The notes beneath the pieces were generated by a model, which saw only the letters and a program-made list of their open reading frames with translations, was not told where the DNA came from and did no database searches. A stretch of DNA of 64,000 bases from Prunella strophiata. Lineage: Eukaryota; Chordata; Aves; Passeriformes; Prunellidae. The position numbers and the translations under genes are program-made. The stretch is taken from contig JAZBQD010000027.1 in the NCBI GenBank assembly GCA_036583965.1, positions 9,339,187 to 9,403,186 of the forward strand. Reading direction: 5' to 3'. Below, in pieces: positions 15,101 to 26,100 of the stretch; position 1 is the first letter of the stretch; every line of letters begins with the position of its first letter.

Positions 15101-15174
15101 CTTTTGGATCGTCTCAACATGCTGGTAGCAGGCAGAGAGAAATTGGACAGCACTGTCCAAAAGGAGTCAGACAT
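15101..15174 (-). CDS. MAST4: MAST-family kinase, alternative first coding exon (MAST1-like N-terminus)
   Basis: On the minus strand an ATG at 15,174 opens 24 codons plus two bases, ending at the donor AAAAG|gtaatc (intron GT at 15,100-15,099). The peptide starts MSDSFWTVLSNFSLPATS and ends MLRRSK. This is nearly the known MAST1 N-terminus, which starts MSDSLWTALSNFSMPS and runs through a Met-hydrophobic-Arg-Arg block into S-CRTSNRKSLI. The trailing AG plus C or T would give Ser, reproducing that junction. An in-frame TGA lies six codons upstream, so this ATG is the likely start; a short upstream ORF overlaps it in another frame. There is no CpG island; the sequence just upstream is purine-rich. 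MAST proteins are AGC-type kinases with a PDZ domain that associate with microtubules and synaptic scaffolds; this exon encodes only the isoform-specific N-terminus. MAST4 rather than another paralogue is inferred from the very long introns and the companion exons. Confidence 0.8.
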
Positions 15175-16100
15175 GATCTTTAAAAGCTTTCATTGCTGGG
15201 AAAATACAGCACAATCAAGCCACTAGCAATAAATAAGGAACTAAATAATACCAGTGACAGAGCCAATGCAAATTCCCTGTAGACCTTGCAAGCTGTTCCA
15301 TTAATGTGAGGCAGGCAGGCAAGCGTACATATTGCTGCTGTTTCCACTGCCTCTGTTTTCTCCCTGCTCCATCCCTGCCTCCCTCCCTCCACCTTAGGAG
15401 GCAGTGCAAAACGAGATATTTATTCTCTTCCTAATACACTTTAAACCTGGAGTTTGCTGAATACACAGCATACATGCTTTCTATACATCTCTCTGTGTTC
15501 ATCTAATTGCAAACAAAATATTTTCAGTATTTTCAAAACCGTAACTGGGCACTGTTTGCAATCCTGAATAACACAGGGGGGTTTAAGCTGTGTCTGCACT
15601 GAAAGCACTACTGGCTGCCTAGTTTGTGTTTTTATTCTGACATGGTGGCTCTTCTTTTCCTAACTACATGAGGCACATCAGGGGCATTTTGCTTATTATT
15701 CTTAATTAATCTTCCTACCTTTAAACAAATCCCATCTTTCATCTTAGTAACCCAAGTGGATTTTTAATTAAAAAAAAAAAAAAGCTTCCAATGCTTCCTA
15801 AGATCAGTTTAAAAACAGAAATCCATTCTTCCCCTGAAGTCAGCCACACCAGATCCACGTCAGTCACAGTAAACACAAACTCCTACATAGCACCTTGTGC
15901 CCAAAAACAACTCAACCAGCTGAATTTTGACAACAAAACACAAGCAGGATTCGTGTGCTGCACATCAGAGGTTTCCCACACATCCCCTTTGCACATCAGC
16001 CACAAGTTCACTCTTCCCCTTCACGCCTGTAGAACCCTCTTGCCATGTTTTTGCTTTTTCTGGGGTCTAAACAAAACCTCACTGGAGCTGCTTTTTGCTT

Positions 16101-16101
<1 letters not shown>

Positions 16102-16154
<53 letters not shown>
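16102..16154. repeat. Poly-T tract (T12, C, T40)
   Basis: Forty uninterrupted T residues follow a T12 separated by one C. On the minus strand this is a long poly-A that begins 27 bases after an AATAAA hexamer (16,182-16,187), as expected of a reverse-transcribed polyadenylated RNA. See the separate entry for the sequence to its right. Confidence 0.95.
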
Positions 16155-16157
<3 letters not shown>

Positions 16158-16260
16158 TTTCAGTTTGCAATCTATTTTCTTTTTATTGTGGCTTCTTTAA
16201 GCACTTCTGCCAGTAGGAAAGCTAATGACGTTCTCATATTTCAGCCTTCTTGAGTGGCTT
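16155..16260 (-). other. Possible 3' end of a processed retrocopy
   Basis: Read on the minus strand, an AATAAA hexamer at 16,187-16,182 is followed after 27 bases by about 40 A. That spacing matches a polyadenylated mRNA 3' end copied into DNA. I could not identify the parent transcript, the 5' limit (the right limit given here is arbitrary) or a target-site duplication. The alternative is a chance A-rich microsatellite beside a chance hexamer. Confidence 0.3.
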
Positions 16261-19200
16261 TTTATCACAGACATGAGAAAGATGACAATCAACAGCTGGC
16301 ACAGCCTTCCAAGCACAATACAGCCCTAAAAAACATACACAAAAATGTCTGGGAAAAAGAAATCCCACAAGATTCACTTCAGCTTTCCACAGAATCTCAT
16401 GGAAGAATTAGATGGTCTTCATAATTTTCCATTAAATAATTATATATATTTTAATGCATAAATTTATCAAGAATCCCAGTATCTGACTGAGCAAAGTCTT
16501 CCCTTCCATCTGGAATTCAAAACAGGCAAATGGGATTTTTAGACTCTGCACAACATGACCATCTTTTCTAGTGCTTTTAAACATTTTTACAAAGTTAATC
16601 TACATCACATAGTGGTTTGATTTCACAAAGTTAATTTAGAGTACAACCCAACCAACTCTGTCACTGTCTACTACTTGATGAGAAAGAATAAACACATTCA
16701 TTTTTGTGTCCACACAATATCATATACCAATCAAGTAGAAACTGAACACTAGCCTTTTGGAATTATATCCAGGATATTATGTGACCTTCCAATTGCAATA
16801 AACCCTGGTTTTGAAAAGGTATGAAAATTTTACTCTGTCAGCTAAAACATGAATTGAAATTCATGAGCAATAATGGTGGGGGGAAAGTGTTCAGTTAACT
16901 AACAAAATAAACCTATCACAGCAGAAATAAATTCCTGACTGCTTATAGTTAGCAAATAAGATCACAATCAGCTAACACCCCTAAATCTGTATTAGTCACG
17001 CTTTTTACAAAAATGATTGAAAACTCAGTAGTTGAAGACATATCATTCATTATCACTGTACTCAGCAGCAGCACTTTCACATCTCTTGCAGGAAGGACAC
17101 AAAAAGGAGAAGCCATTTTAGGAGAACATTTCTCCATGGGCATCAGTGACTGACAGCCCTACAGCAATGTTAATCCAGCTAAACCCTGTCCACCCTCTGC
17201 TGTTTCTAGGGAACACAGGGCACCCCAAGCAGGGAAGGGGATGGGGTGTTTGCTATCATCAGAAACCCATTCATCCACCCATCTTGCCATTTAACACAAT
17301 TCTGCAGAGCTTTTACCCAAGAACTGCAAAAAGCACTTGGAGAATTACATAACGCTGGTTCAAAACCAGCAGAAATTTCTTTTAACACTTTATATTCCTG
17401 CTTTTCAAACTGCCTGTTCCACAGATTCTGATCCTGCAAATCAGCACCTGCAAAGTGCTCATTTTGGCACCCAGAGATTCCCAAGAAATTCAGAGTACCC
17501 AAAAAAAATGGGAAGACACCACACTTGGAGACGCAGTGTTTTTTCTAGAAAAAAAGAACAACACAAACCGTCAAAAAGCTTTTAAAATAAGTAATGTCTC
17601 AAAATATGACAATGTCAACATTTGCAGAATTGTCTTTAGTAGCAACAAATATAGGAAGCATAAGGATTTTCTCACACCTACAATGACAAATGACATCCTT
17701 TTGAAGGAACTACCTTACTGTCTCTGCACAATCAGCAAAACATTTTGGAAAATTTGGACCAGAAACTTCTCACTAATTCAAAAATACACCATATCTGTAT
17801 ATGAGAGAACATGTCAACAACACACTCACACAAATAGGTTACAAGATGAGTTTTCCTATTTTGTTTAACTCATAATAACATTAACATCTCTTTGTGAATT
17901 CCAGGCCCTGAGGTATTCCAAGCCTGAAGAAACCTCTTCCTTTACAACATTCTCTCACTCGCCTTTCAGGATATTTAGTCTCCATCAATCTTCCTAATGC
18001 ACCTTCCCTTCTTTATGCCCAACTTGTCCTCTGAAAAGACCACCTGCAGAACATTTTGGCAGCTCCTGTGATGATGGAGTAGTTCTCTGTCAACCAAATG
18101 TACAGTTTCCAGAGCCCTCCTAATGACACTGCATCCACTGGACAGTTATAAATAGTCAGAGTCAACGACTTTCCCTATTTCTCATCTTTACCATTACCAG
18201 CTCAGGACATTAATTAAGCCTGACATTAAATGAGAATGCAATTAGGCAAACAGTCCACATGAAACCCATTGCTTTCTGGACTTTTTTACAGCAGCTGCAT
18301 TTATCATTAAATAAATTTCCTTGGTATAAGATCATCTTTTTTTAAATAAAATCTGTCATTTTAGAAGTAAGCCAAACTCCCTGAAAAGTCTGAAGCCAGT
18401 ACCAAGAAGATCAATGAGGTAATTTTGAAAAAGAATATACCAAAGATCAAAACTCCTGTGACTGACTACATCTTAAGGTGACTATGTATCAAGAAAAGTT
18501 TCCACAAAGTACTGATTATGTTTTTAAACACTCCAACCAGGATGAACCATGTAATAGTGCAGTAGTTTTCAAATGAAGATGAATTTAACAAGTTACACAG
18601 TGGTAAAGGAAAACTTATAATGGAAACCATCTGAAATGCCATTGGGAAAAACATACCTCTTGCTAATTATGCCATCACTTACATTGTATTAAGCTTCACA
18701 TAAAAACATGCTACTTGGAGACATAACTTTTTAAAATAGTCATTAGACTGAAATCTACGAATTATCACTAAAAATACCCAGAAATTCAAACCATTTTGCT
18801 ACCAAAGACAAATTTTTTTGAGAAGTCACAACATGAGTAGATACATTCTATCTCTATAAAGAGTATATTGACTTATTTTAAACTTTAAATTGTATGCCCA
18901 ATGAGCACAGAAAATTATTTCACTATAAGTAAGCATAAGTTAACACAGGTGAAGATACCTACTCTGTGTCACAGTACACTGAAAAGCGTGTAAGGTGTAA
19001 AAACCCCAGCAGAAAACTTTGGTCTTGCAATAAAGGGAAAGGAGGAAGTTCTTCATTTATGCTTTAAAAAACAAAAAGAAAGGTTCCTTTAAAAAAAAAA
19101 AAATACATGGGAGAGGTGTGTTGAGCTATTTGGGGCATCATTATTATTTGAACAGTGACCTAAGCAAGTGAAGAACAGTCTGTCTTTGAGCTGCCTGCAA

Positions 19201-20840
19201 TCGCCAGACTCCTAAGTAACAGTCTGACAGAAAACATTAGGTTGGATGTAACTTCAAGGTTCACATTTCTATCATTTGCTAAGTTATAAAACCATATACT
19301 TCTTCCCTTTGGGGCAGAAATCACCAAGCCCCCACCCAAGATCTAAAGAGCCATAGTCTTCTACTACAGTGGCTCCCATGGATTTCAATTGCTGCCTCTG
19401 TATAAAAGAGCTCCCAAAGACATATCTGTATGAGAGTCAACAAACAGCTGGTGGCCAAGGGTTTTGGGGGTGAAGAACAACTAAACTTCCCTCTGGTGTG
19501 CATTCCCTATGCAGGGAACAGCCCAGTGACTGCACTAGTTAATGATTCAAAGGATCAGAAACATTCACTGAAGCAGCCATCAGGCACTGCACCTGCATGG
19601 AAGCTGCCAACTCCTCATGTAACTTTAATTGGGCACAGTTACTGAACTAACAGGGGTTGCCATCCTAGAGGACAGCCTGAAATGCTATCTAATGCACTAC
19701 AATATCACTGCACAGTTAAACACAAGCAACTGCTCTGATTTCAATCTAAAACAACTCTCACAAAATTGTACTCACTCAGATATAGAGGATGCCAACTACA
19801 GGTCCATCATCACAATCTTTTAAGTGAAGACACTACTAAATAAATGATAAGTGAGCAGTGCTAAAATACCAAGTTAATTGTGCCCCAAATCCTATGAATA
19901 TTTAATAAGAAATATTCTTTCTCTGTATTTTTATTTACAAAAATATCACTTATTAGTATGTTAATGTTCCATGCAACACTATCCTTCCCAAATAACACTA
20001 GTAAGATGTTCAGCTACTCCAATATAACATAAGCTTAACATAATTTCAAACTCACAGACTTGACAATTGGGTTCAGATGCCATGGAAAGGTCAATTATCC
20101 TCTTTAAATAAGTTACTGGATCTTGCATCCTTTCCCTAGCTCAGCCTTCTTCATGTGTGATTCAAATGTCAGTTGTCCAATTTAATCAAATATAACCTCC
20201 ATATGTGATTCAAATGCCATAAAAATTGAGAAATGTTATTTGAAAAACAACAATACTGAATATCAAATCTGAAAATGTCACTTCCTGTTTACACAGAAAT
20301 CTTCTAATGCTTTATCCAAAATGCAGTTAAGGACATTCAGCACTTGCAAAAAACACAGCACCACAGAGTGCTGCTGTAACCCCAACATCCTCCTCCAAAG
20401 GTTCTCCCTCCTCTTCACCACCAAAATTTATCCAAAGGAAAAAAACATAGATTGAGCCTCTTCTTGCCACCACAGCATTTCCTCATCTTTGTCATGTATT
20501 ATTTATCCCAAAGCACTTAAAACTTCCTTTTTAACCTGTAATACAGGCTTAATGAATTCACTGTGCAACTGGATTTGCAAACAGGAAGACAACTTAATCT
20601 CTTCTCCTGCCACTCCAGCCTGCAGCAGCCTCTCCATGAGAAGTACAGCACTTCAGCTCTTTGCAGGATTTTTCCACCTCTGACTCCCTGTGCTTGAGTA
20701 ACACCACCAGGCTATTGCTGATTCCTGTAACACGAGGTTTGTACATATCTCCACAGAGCTGTAACACACAGTCCTTGACAGACAGGGTCCTTAACCATCC
20801 CAACAAAACTATGTCAGTGAAGCAGCTTTGAAAAAGCAGG

Positions 20841-20885
20841 TGCTATTGCCCCCATTTTACAGGGAAGCTACAGTGCAGAGCCTAA
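20841..20885 (-). mobile_element. Possible MIR/L2 relic
   Basis: The words CTATTGCCCCCATTTTACAG and then GGAAGCTACAGTGCAGAG resemble the shared MIR/L2 3' core in reverse complement (CCCATTTTACAGATGAGGAA, then an ACTGAGGC...AGAG block). The match is short and imperfect. Confidence 0.35.
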
Positions 20886-21991
20886 AGGAGAAATTAGGGT
20901 AAGAGCAGCAGCAAAGGTGGCTGGCAGACTTTGTGTCTTTGTAGGGAGTGGGGACTGAAGAAGAAAGGATGGCTAAAACTAAACCAAGACAACAGGCAAG
21001 TAATTAAGGTAAAATGAACAAAGCAAACAACAAAGAGAGGGAACTGAGCTGTATTTCAGTGAGTGAATTAGAGGGCTTTGAGTTACTCAGCTCTCAATTA
21101 CCAGCTCACAAAAGCAAAAAGGGTTCCCCTCATCTATGCAGGACCACAGACCCCCAGCACATCCCAGGGCAGCAGCCTGTGCCAAGGATCACCATGGTGC
21201 CCCAGGCTCAGGGCACACGTGGTGAGCAGCGAGCAGGGAGTGCTGTCACCTGCTTCACAGCATATTACCCTGAAGACCAAATCAAGCCTGAACTCCAAAA
21301 CAAGCCCTGGCATCTGATTTGTTTCTCAGCATAATTCAGGTTGTTTGCTCCAACCCAAATCTCCGGTGCAGGACGTTCCACTCTGCAGCTTGTTTCCTCT
21401 TTCCCTGGTTAACACACTTAGGCTCAGCTGAAATGTTAAGGATATTGTAAAGCCCTTGCATTTACCACGGCTTTTCTGAGACAAAAAGCTTATTTTGTAG
21501 GATGTTGGCTAAGAAGAGTTATTCTGGGAGCAAGGGGAATGCTAATGTAATGAACAGACGAAGAGGATGAATTTTACATTTTCAAGCATAAATTCTTAAT
21601 GAAGTTAGAGCATGGGATAAGAATAGACTTTACAAAATAAGCATGGTACAAAAGAGACATGAGAAATCAAAACCATGCTTGGGAAACATCAGGGGTGCTA
21701 GTAGACACACACACACAAAAAAAGGAGGAAAAGTTTATCTAGTTTTAAAGGCAGAATTACATCCTTATTTGGACATGCATTTTTAAGATAAATTGGCCCC
21801 CTATTTTAGCCATTCCTCTGGAATACTATGAATCTTCACAGCAAAAGCTTAGCTTTTAATCTTAAAGTCTGGGAAAACTGTGATAAGATATCATCAACTG
21901 TCAGACAAACAAACTACTCCAGGTTGTGAGCCTCACAAAAATATATGACATCCAAACAGATCCAACATGAGAACAAGCCTGGACCACAGAT

Positions 21992-22042
21992 TTCTAAATA
22001 ACTACAACTCTAAATAACTATACAGTTCTAAATAATTATACT
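21992..22042. repeat. Three-copy AT-rich tandem repeat, about 17 bp
   Basis: TCTAAATAACTA or TCTAAATAATTA recurs three times at 17-18 bp spacing. Confidence 0.7.
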
Positions 22043-22902
22043 AACTATATCAAGTGTTCTACTGTAATTCTGAGAAATGCACAAAGGTGGTTCATTACAA
22101 AACCAAGATTTCCTAAAATACACATATTATTTAGAAGGTCTTGAATGAAGACATTTATTTTATATATGACTTTTAACATGCGTGTCTACCCTATATATAA
22201 GTGGAAATATAAGTGTTAGAACACAGAAGCAGATTTAATAAATTAAGATAAATTGACTCAAACTGAATTCTCAGCTTTGAAATAAAGTACAGAATGGACA
22301 GATATGGAACTCGTAATGATTTCTGCAGTCTCCAGAGAAACATTCATGTTGAAATACTAAAACCAAAATTTATCCATTTGCAATGCTGTATCTTACTACG
22401 CTCTACTGTAACATTAAAAATGGCACAAATAAATCTAAATAATGCAGCTAGAAACAAAAATATATAACAAAATTGCTTGGTTTTAAAATAAATTACTTTC
22501 ATAACCCACCTCACCAATGACCTTTTAAGGCATCTCAGATATAAAGAAAAAGAGAAAGTGTTAATAAATGGGAATATCCATCTTGTATTCACTTTCTTTT
22601 CTTTTCTTCCAGATTTTTATTAGGAGATGTAGCATTATACAGATTTTATAGATTAGGGAAAGAAAAAAATATTAAAATTTAATGTATACAATATTAAAAA
22701 AATATTTTCTAACAAAACCCTTTTCTGCGCTACCTATTAAAACGCAACCAGTAAGAAAAGCAAATCCTATTTCCAGCTGGCCAAAGTGTTCAGCTCAACA
22801 CACGGGCTCCTAAACAAACACATCAGTGAGCAGAGTGCAGACGAGGCGTGCAAACCAACACCACCTGCGTGTCCTGAGCTCCCTCCCTGCGGGGCCAGCC
22901 CA

Positions 22903-22974
22903 GCTCCAAACTCATGAACGCTCCCAAACTCATGAACGCTCCCAAGCCACGGAACGCTCCCAAACTCACGAAGG
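22903..22974. repeat. 18-bp minisatellite, four copies
   Basis: Four units of CTCCCAAACTCATGAACG or close variants sit head to tail. The third unit carries AAGCCACGG in place of AAACTCATG. Each unit holds at least one CpG. The array begins 24 bases inside the intron after the donor of the 23.0-kb first exon. Translated, it gives a spurious six-residue repeat in both strands, which explains open frames seen there. Confidence 0.9.
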
Positions 22975-22998
22975 CTCCCCACGCAGTTGGGCACTCAC

Positions 22999-23114
22999 AA
23001 GAGCACGATGTAAAACACCGAGTGCGGTGTCCTGCGGCCCAGCCTGCAGCTGCCCTTGCTGGGGACACGGAGGGGCAGGCTGCAGAAGCGGCAGGTCCCA
23101 GCTCTGAGATCCAT
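22999..23114 (-). CDS. MAST4: MAST-family kinase, alternative first coding exon (CpG-island type)
   Basis: On the minus strand an ATG at 23,114 in a strong Kozak context (GCCGCGATGG) opens 38 codons plus two bases and meets the donor CTT|gtgagtg (intron GT at 22,998-22,997). The peptide begins MDLRAGTCRFCSLPL, has a Cys- and Arg-rich middle and ends RRTPHSVFYIVL, then TT, which C or T in the next exon would complete as Phe. An in-frame TGA lies ten codons upstream in GC-rich sequence, so this is a start and not an internal exon. The end phase equals that of the other first exons and of the 32-nt exon at 38.7 kb. I do not recognise the peptide itself; assignment to the MAST gene rests on strand, position, phase and the CpG promoter. 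An unrelated minus-strand transcript is the alternative. Confidence 0.62.
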
Positions 23115-26100
23115 CGCGGCGCCCGCGGAGGCTGCGCGCGCTCAGCCGTGGGGCGCAGGCCGGGACACGTCCCCACGGCCTCTCCTCCATGCCAAACACA
23201 AACGCAGCTCTAATCAACTGCATTTTGCTCAAACTAATTGCAAGTTCTCTGTGAGGGCAATGCAGACGCTCGTGACTTTAAAGGAACACTTCTGGTCAAC
23301 GTTTGTGCGTTGATTCGCTCGGAAAATTGGGTGTTTCATGATTCTGGAATCTTCCAGCCTCTCGGAAGCAGAATGGGCAAGCAATTGCATTAAACTAAGT
23401 GTGGAACAAAGCTAGTAGGGACTTCTTGTCTTTCAGCAGAAAATTTTGCCCTAAAATTTGCTGAGAATTATAACTTGACCTGTTCTCCTATTTTAAATTT
23501 CTCATCTGCTCACAAATAAAAGTGAGAATCTCAGGAACTAAACAAAAATTTAATAAAGAGTACAAAAAACAATATTCACCATCTCAGGCAAGCTAGAACC
23601 CAAACATACATTATCATTTCCAGTTGTGCAACATGTCTTTGATGAGAATCAAAAGAGTTACTTCCAAAACCAGCTTTTTTAGTGTTTATACAATAAATGC
23701 CCATCTCAGCCCAGAGATGTGACAATGCAGTTTTAAGTGCAGCAAGTCTTTCCCAGACAGCTGGATCAATAACACCCCTGCTCTAAAGACCTAAAGGTCT
23801 GAAGAAAGGAAAGGACAGGGAGAACAGGAAGGAAACAAAAGCACACAGAGCTCTTTCACCACAGCAAAGATTACGGTTTGAAGATTTTATTTTAGAACAT
23901 TAATAATTCATAATGACAGTGTAATGTAAACTAGGTTAGAAGATTATGCTCTCAAGTACCACACAAGGGATTGAATGACAGAATAATAACAACTAGCCAA
24001 AGTAGCAAAATTTCAGGAGATAAATGAGGGGAAGAGAGAACTTAGAGCACTAAAAGAAGCATATTTGAGATGAATGAACAAAAACAGGAATGGAGAGATA
24101 CTGAAAAAAAAGGGGAGCACAGATGTAGCCTGTAGAAAAGAGAGCACGAGTGGGTCCATTTACAGCAGAAGAAGCTCTGCAGGCTCTCTGGCATGGTAGT
24201 TATGAATATTCAAACAAGAGCATATATTTGAGACAAAAATTCACCATAGCTCAGGATAGCAAGACATAGCCTGAAATGAGATGCCATTCCAAAAATTGGT
24301 GAAAAGTTACCCCAAGATTCTCTTTCCTTCTTTACATCCTAAACCTTCCTTAAGCTTGCAGGTTAATATTGATCCACTAAATGGTTTATCTAACTAAATT
24401 AAAACTGTAACACATGTCTTCAAAAAGCAATTTTTTAAGGAAACGCATTGGAAAGGAACCTGCTGCTCATGGGCAGGAACAGTCCTGGGCTGACACACAC
24501 AGCTGTGTAAAATAACCTCTGTTTGCCCCCAGCTCCAGGCCATAAAGGTGACACCAGCTACTCACTGTTAGGACATCTCTACTATTAGTGCTTCAGCACA
24601 GGACATTACCAGGCCTCTTTGCACACTCACTGATTTTCCAAATTAAAACTAAAAATAGCCCCTGGTTGCCTCATAGTCCAATTAAAAACAAATCTTGCAA
24701 AATGCATGGCACTGTCTATCAACAATAATAAACACATGACTGTCTGGTTAAGAATTTTATTTCTTTCTCAGAACTATTCCCTTGCCAGGAGTCTTTCAGT
24801 GCTCTGGTTGTTTCTGTATCTGTATTCAAGATCAAAACCTCTTTGAAGGAGAGACTACTTGGAAGGAGCACACCACCAGTTCCTCGTTTGAGGAACTCTC
24901 TGTTATTTGAGGATAAGGACAGAAAAAGAAAGGCTTCAATATTTACTACAGTCTCTTAAGAACCTTCTGAGCTCTTCATTCCTCCCTAGAAGTTGCTGAT
25001 TTATCCCAACCATCCCAAACTCTGAATAGTGCAGGGGTAGTAAATGAGTCAGCTCATACACAGGTGCACCAGCAGATCACAGCCTTCAAACACAACTATA
25101 CTAGAAAAACCAGTTATGAACCATAACCTTATATGGTTTATAGGTGAAATGGCCAACAAACAGTAAAGCTCTCCAACTCCTGAAGCCACAAGTACAAGCT
25201 CCCCTCTGGGAGCCTCCAATTTCCCAGGTCAAGCCACCAGGTTATGATTTACAGTTGGTTCCATGGAGGGCAGCCAAATGGTGAGCCTGGAAGGAGACAA
25301 GAATTCACACCTCAGGCTCCAAACCCCAGGGTTTAACTCTTCTGCTACTGCAGCTCCAGGCAGGATGCAGGGATTTTTGCATTTACATAATGCCTTCACC
25401 TGAAAAAATTATACCATGCAGGCCACCATGCCTCAATATTGCCAACCATATTAAACAAACAGTTTCCTGTCAGCCCAAGACACACAAGAGGTTATCTGAG
25501 CCTGTCACGTTTCAAGTATCACCAGTGTGTCCCTCCCATGTAGTTTCTAGATGGGGAAAATGATTCCCAAGAATAATAACCAGTACAAAGGAAAAGGAAT
25601 AAGGAGAAAAATTTCCATTAAAAAAGAAATTAATTCTGGGAAACTCATTCATTCACTGTGAGATGTAGATTAGAATTCAGTTGCCAAAAGCTTACCTACT
25701 CAAAATTCATCATTTCACATTATGCATAATGATATATCCACAAAGTTGTTCTGTTTCTCATTATTCTTGAATTGCTGATCTACACTGTTTCCAAAAGTGA
25801 CATTTTGCCATCTTGCAGTCAACTCTGACCAATTATTTAGCACATTTAAGAAAGCAGAACCTGTACCAAATCAAGCACTAAACCAGGAGGATAACACTTA
25901 CTGCAAAACCAGAACAATTTCCAAATGTCATTCAAACTGAATATAGGCCTCCTCATTAATCCTCTGGCATTTGTCAAACAGGAAATTCTAACTAAAAAAA
26001 GAAAATAAATTTAAAACCTGTATGATATCAAGTGACTTTACACTAAGTAAAATTTAGGCAAAGATGGGAAACCATCAACAACTTTTGATAAGCCTTGAGG

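Larger units (their letters stand above)
15175..22998 (-). other. Intron and upstream region between the 15.1-kb and 23.0-kb first exons
   Basis: No coding exon is supported here. The part just upstream of the 15.1-kb start (15,175 to about 15,430) must contain the 5' untranslated region and promoter of that isoform. It includes a GGAGGGAGGGAGG-type tract on the minus strand (15,372-15,392) and an AATAAATAT element near 15,415-15,425 that might act as a weak TATA-like site. Further up are the long poly-T tract at 16.1 kb, a possible MIR/L2 relic at 20.85 kb, a three-copy AT-rich repeat at 22.0 kb and unique AT-rich DNA. Confidence 0.55.
22860..23325. promoter_or_regulatory. CpG island, probable promoter of the 23.0-kb first exon
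   Basis: CpG dinucleotides, almost absent from the surrounding AT-rich sequence, number a few dozen here. They are densest at 23,100-23,170, where GCGCGCGC and GCGGCGCCCGCGG words occur. On the minus strand the densest part lies just upstream of, and includes, the ATG at 23,114, which is the usual layout for a CpG-island promoter and first exon. No TATA box is evident. The right-hand edge also has scattered CpGs to 23,325. Confidence 0.75.

Noticed and set aside
15791..16216. 141-codon + strand frame ending in a long Phe run
   Set aside because: The Phe run is the poly-T tract; the rest has no coding character.
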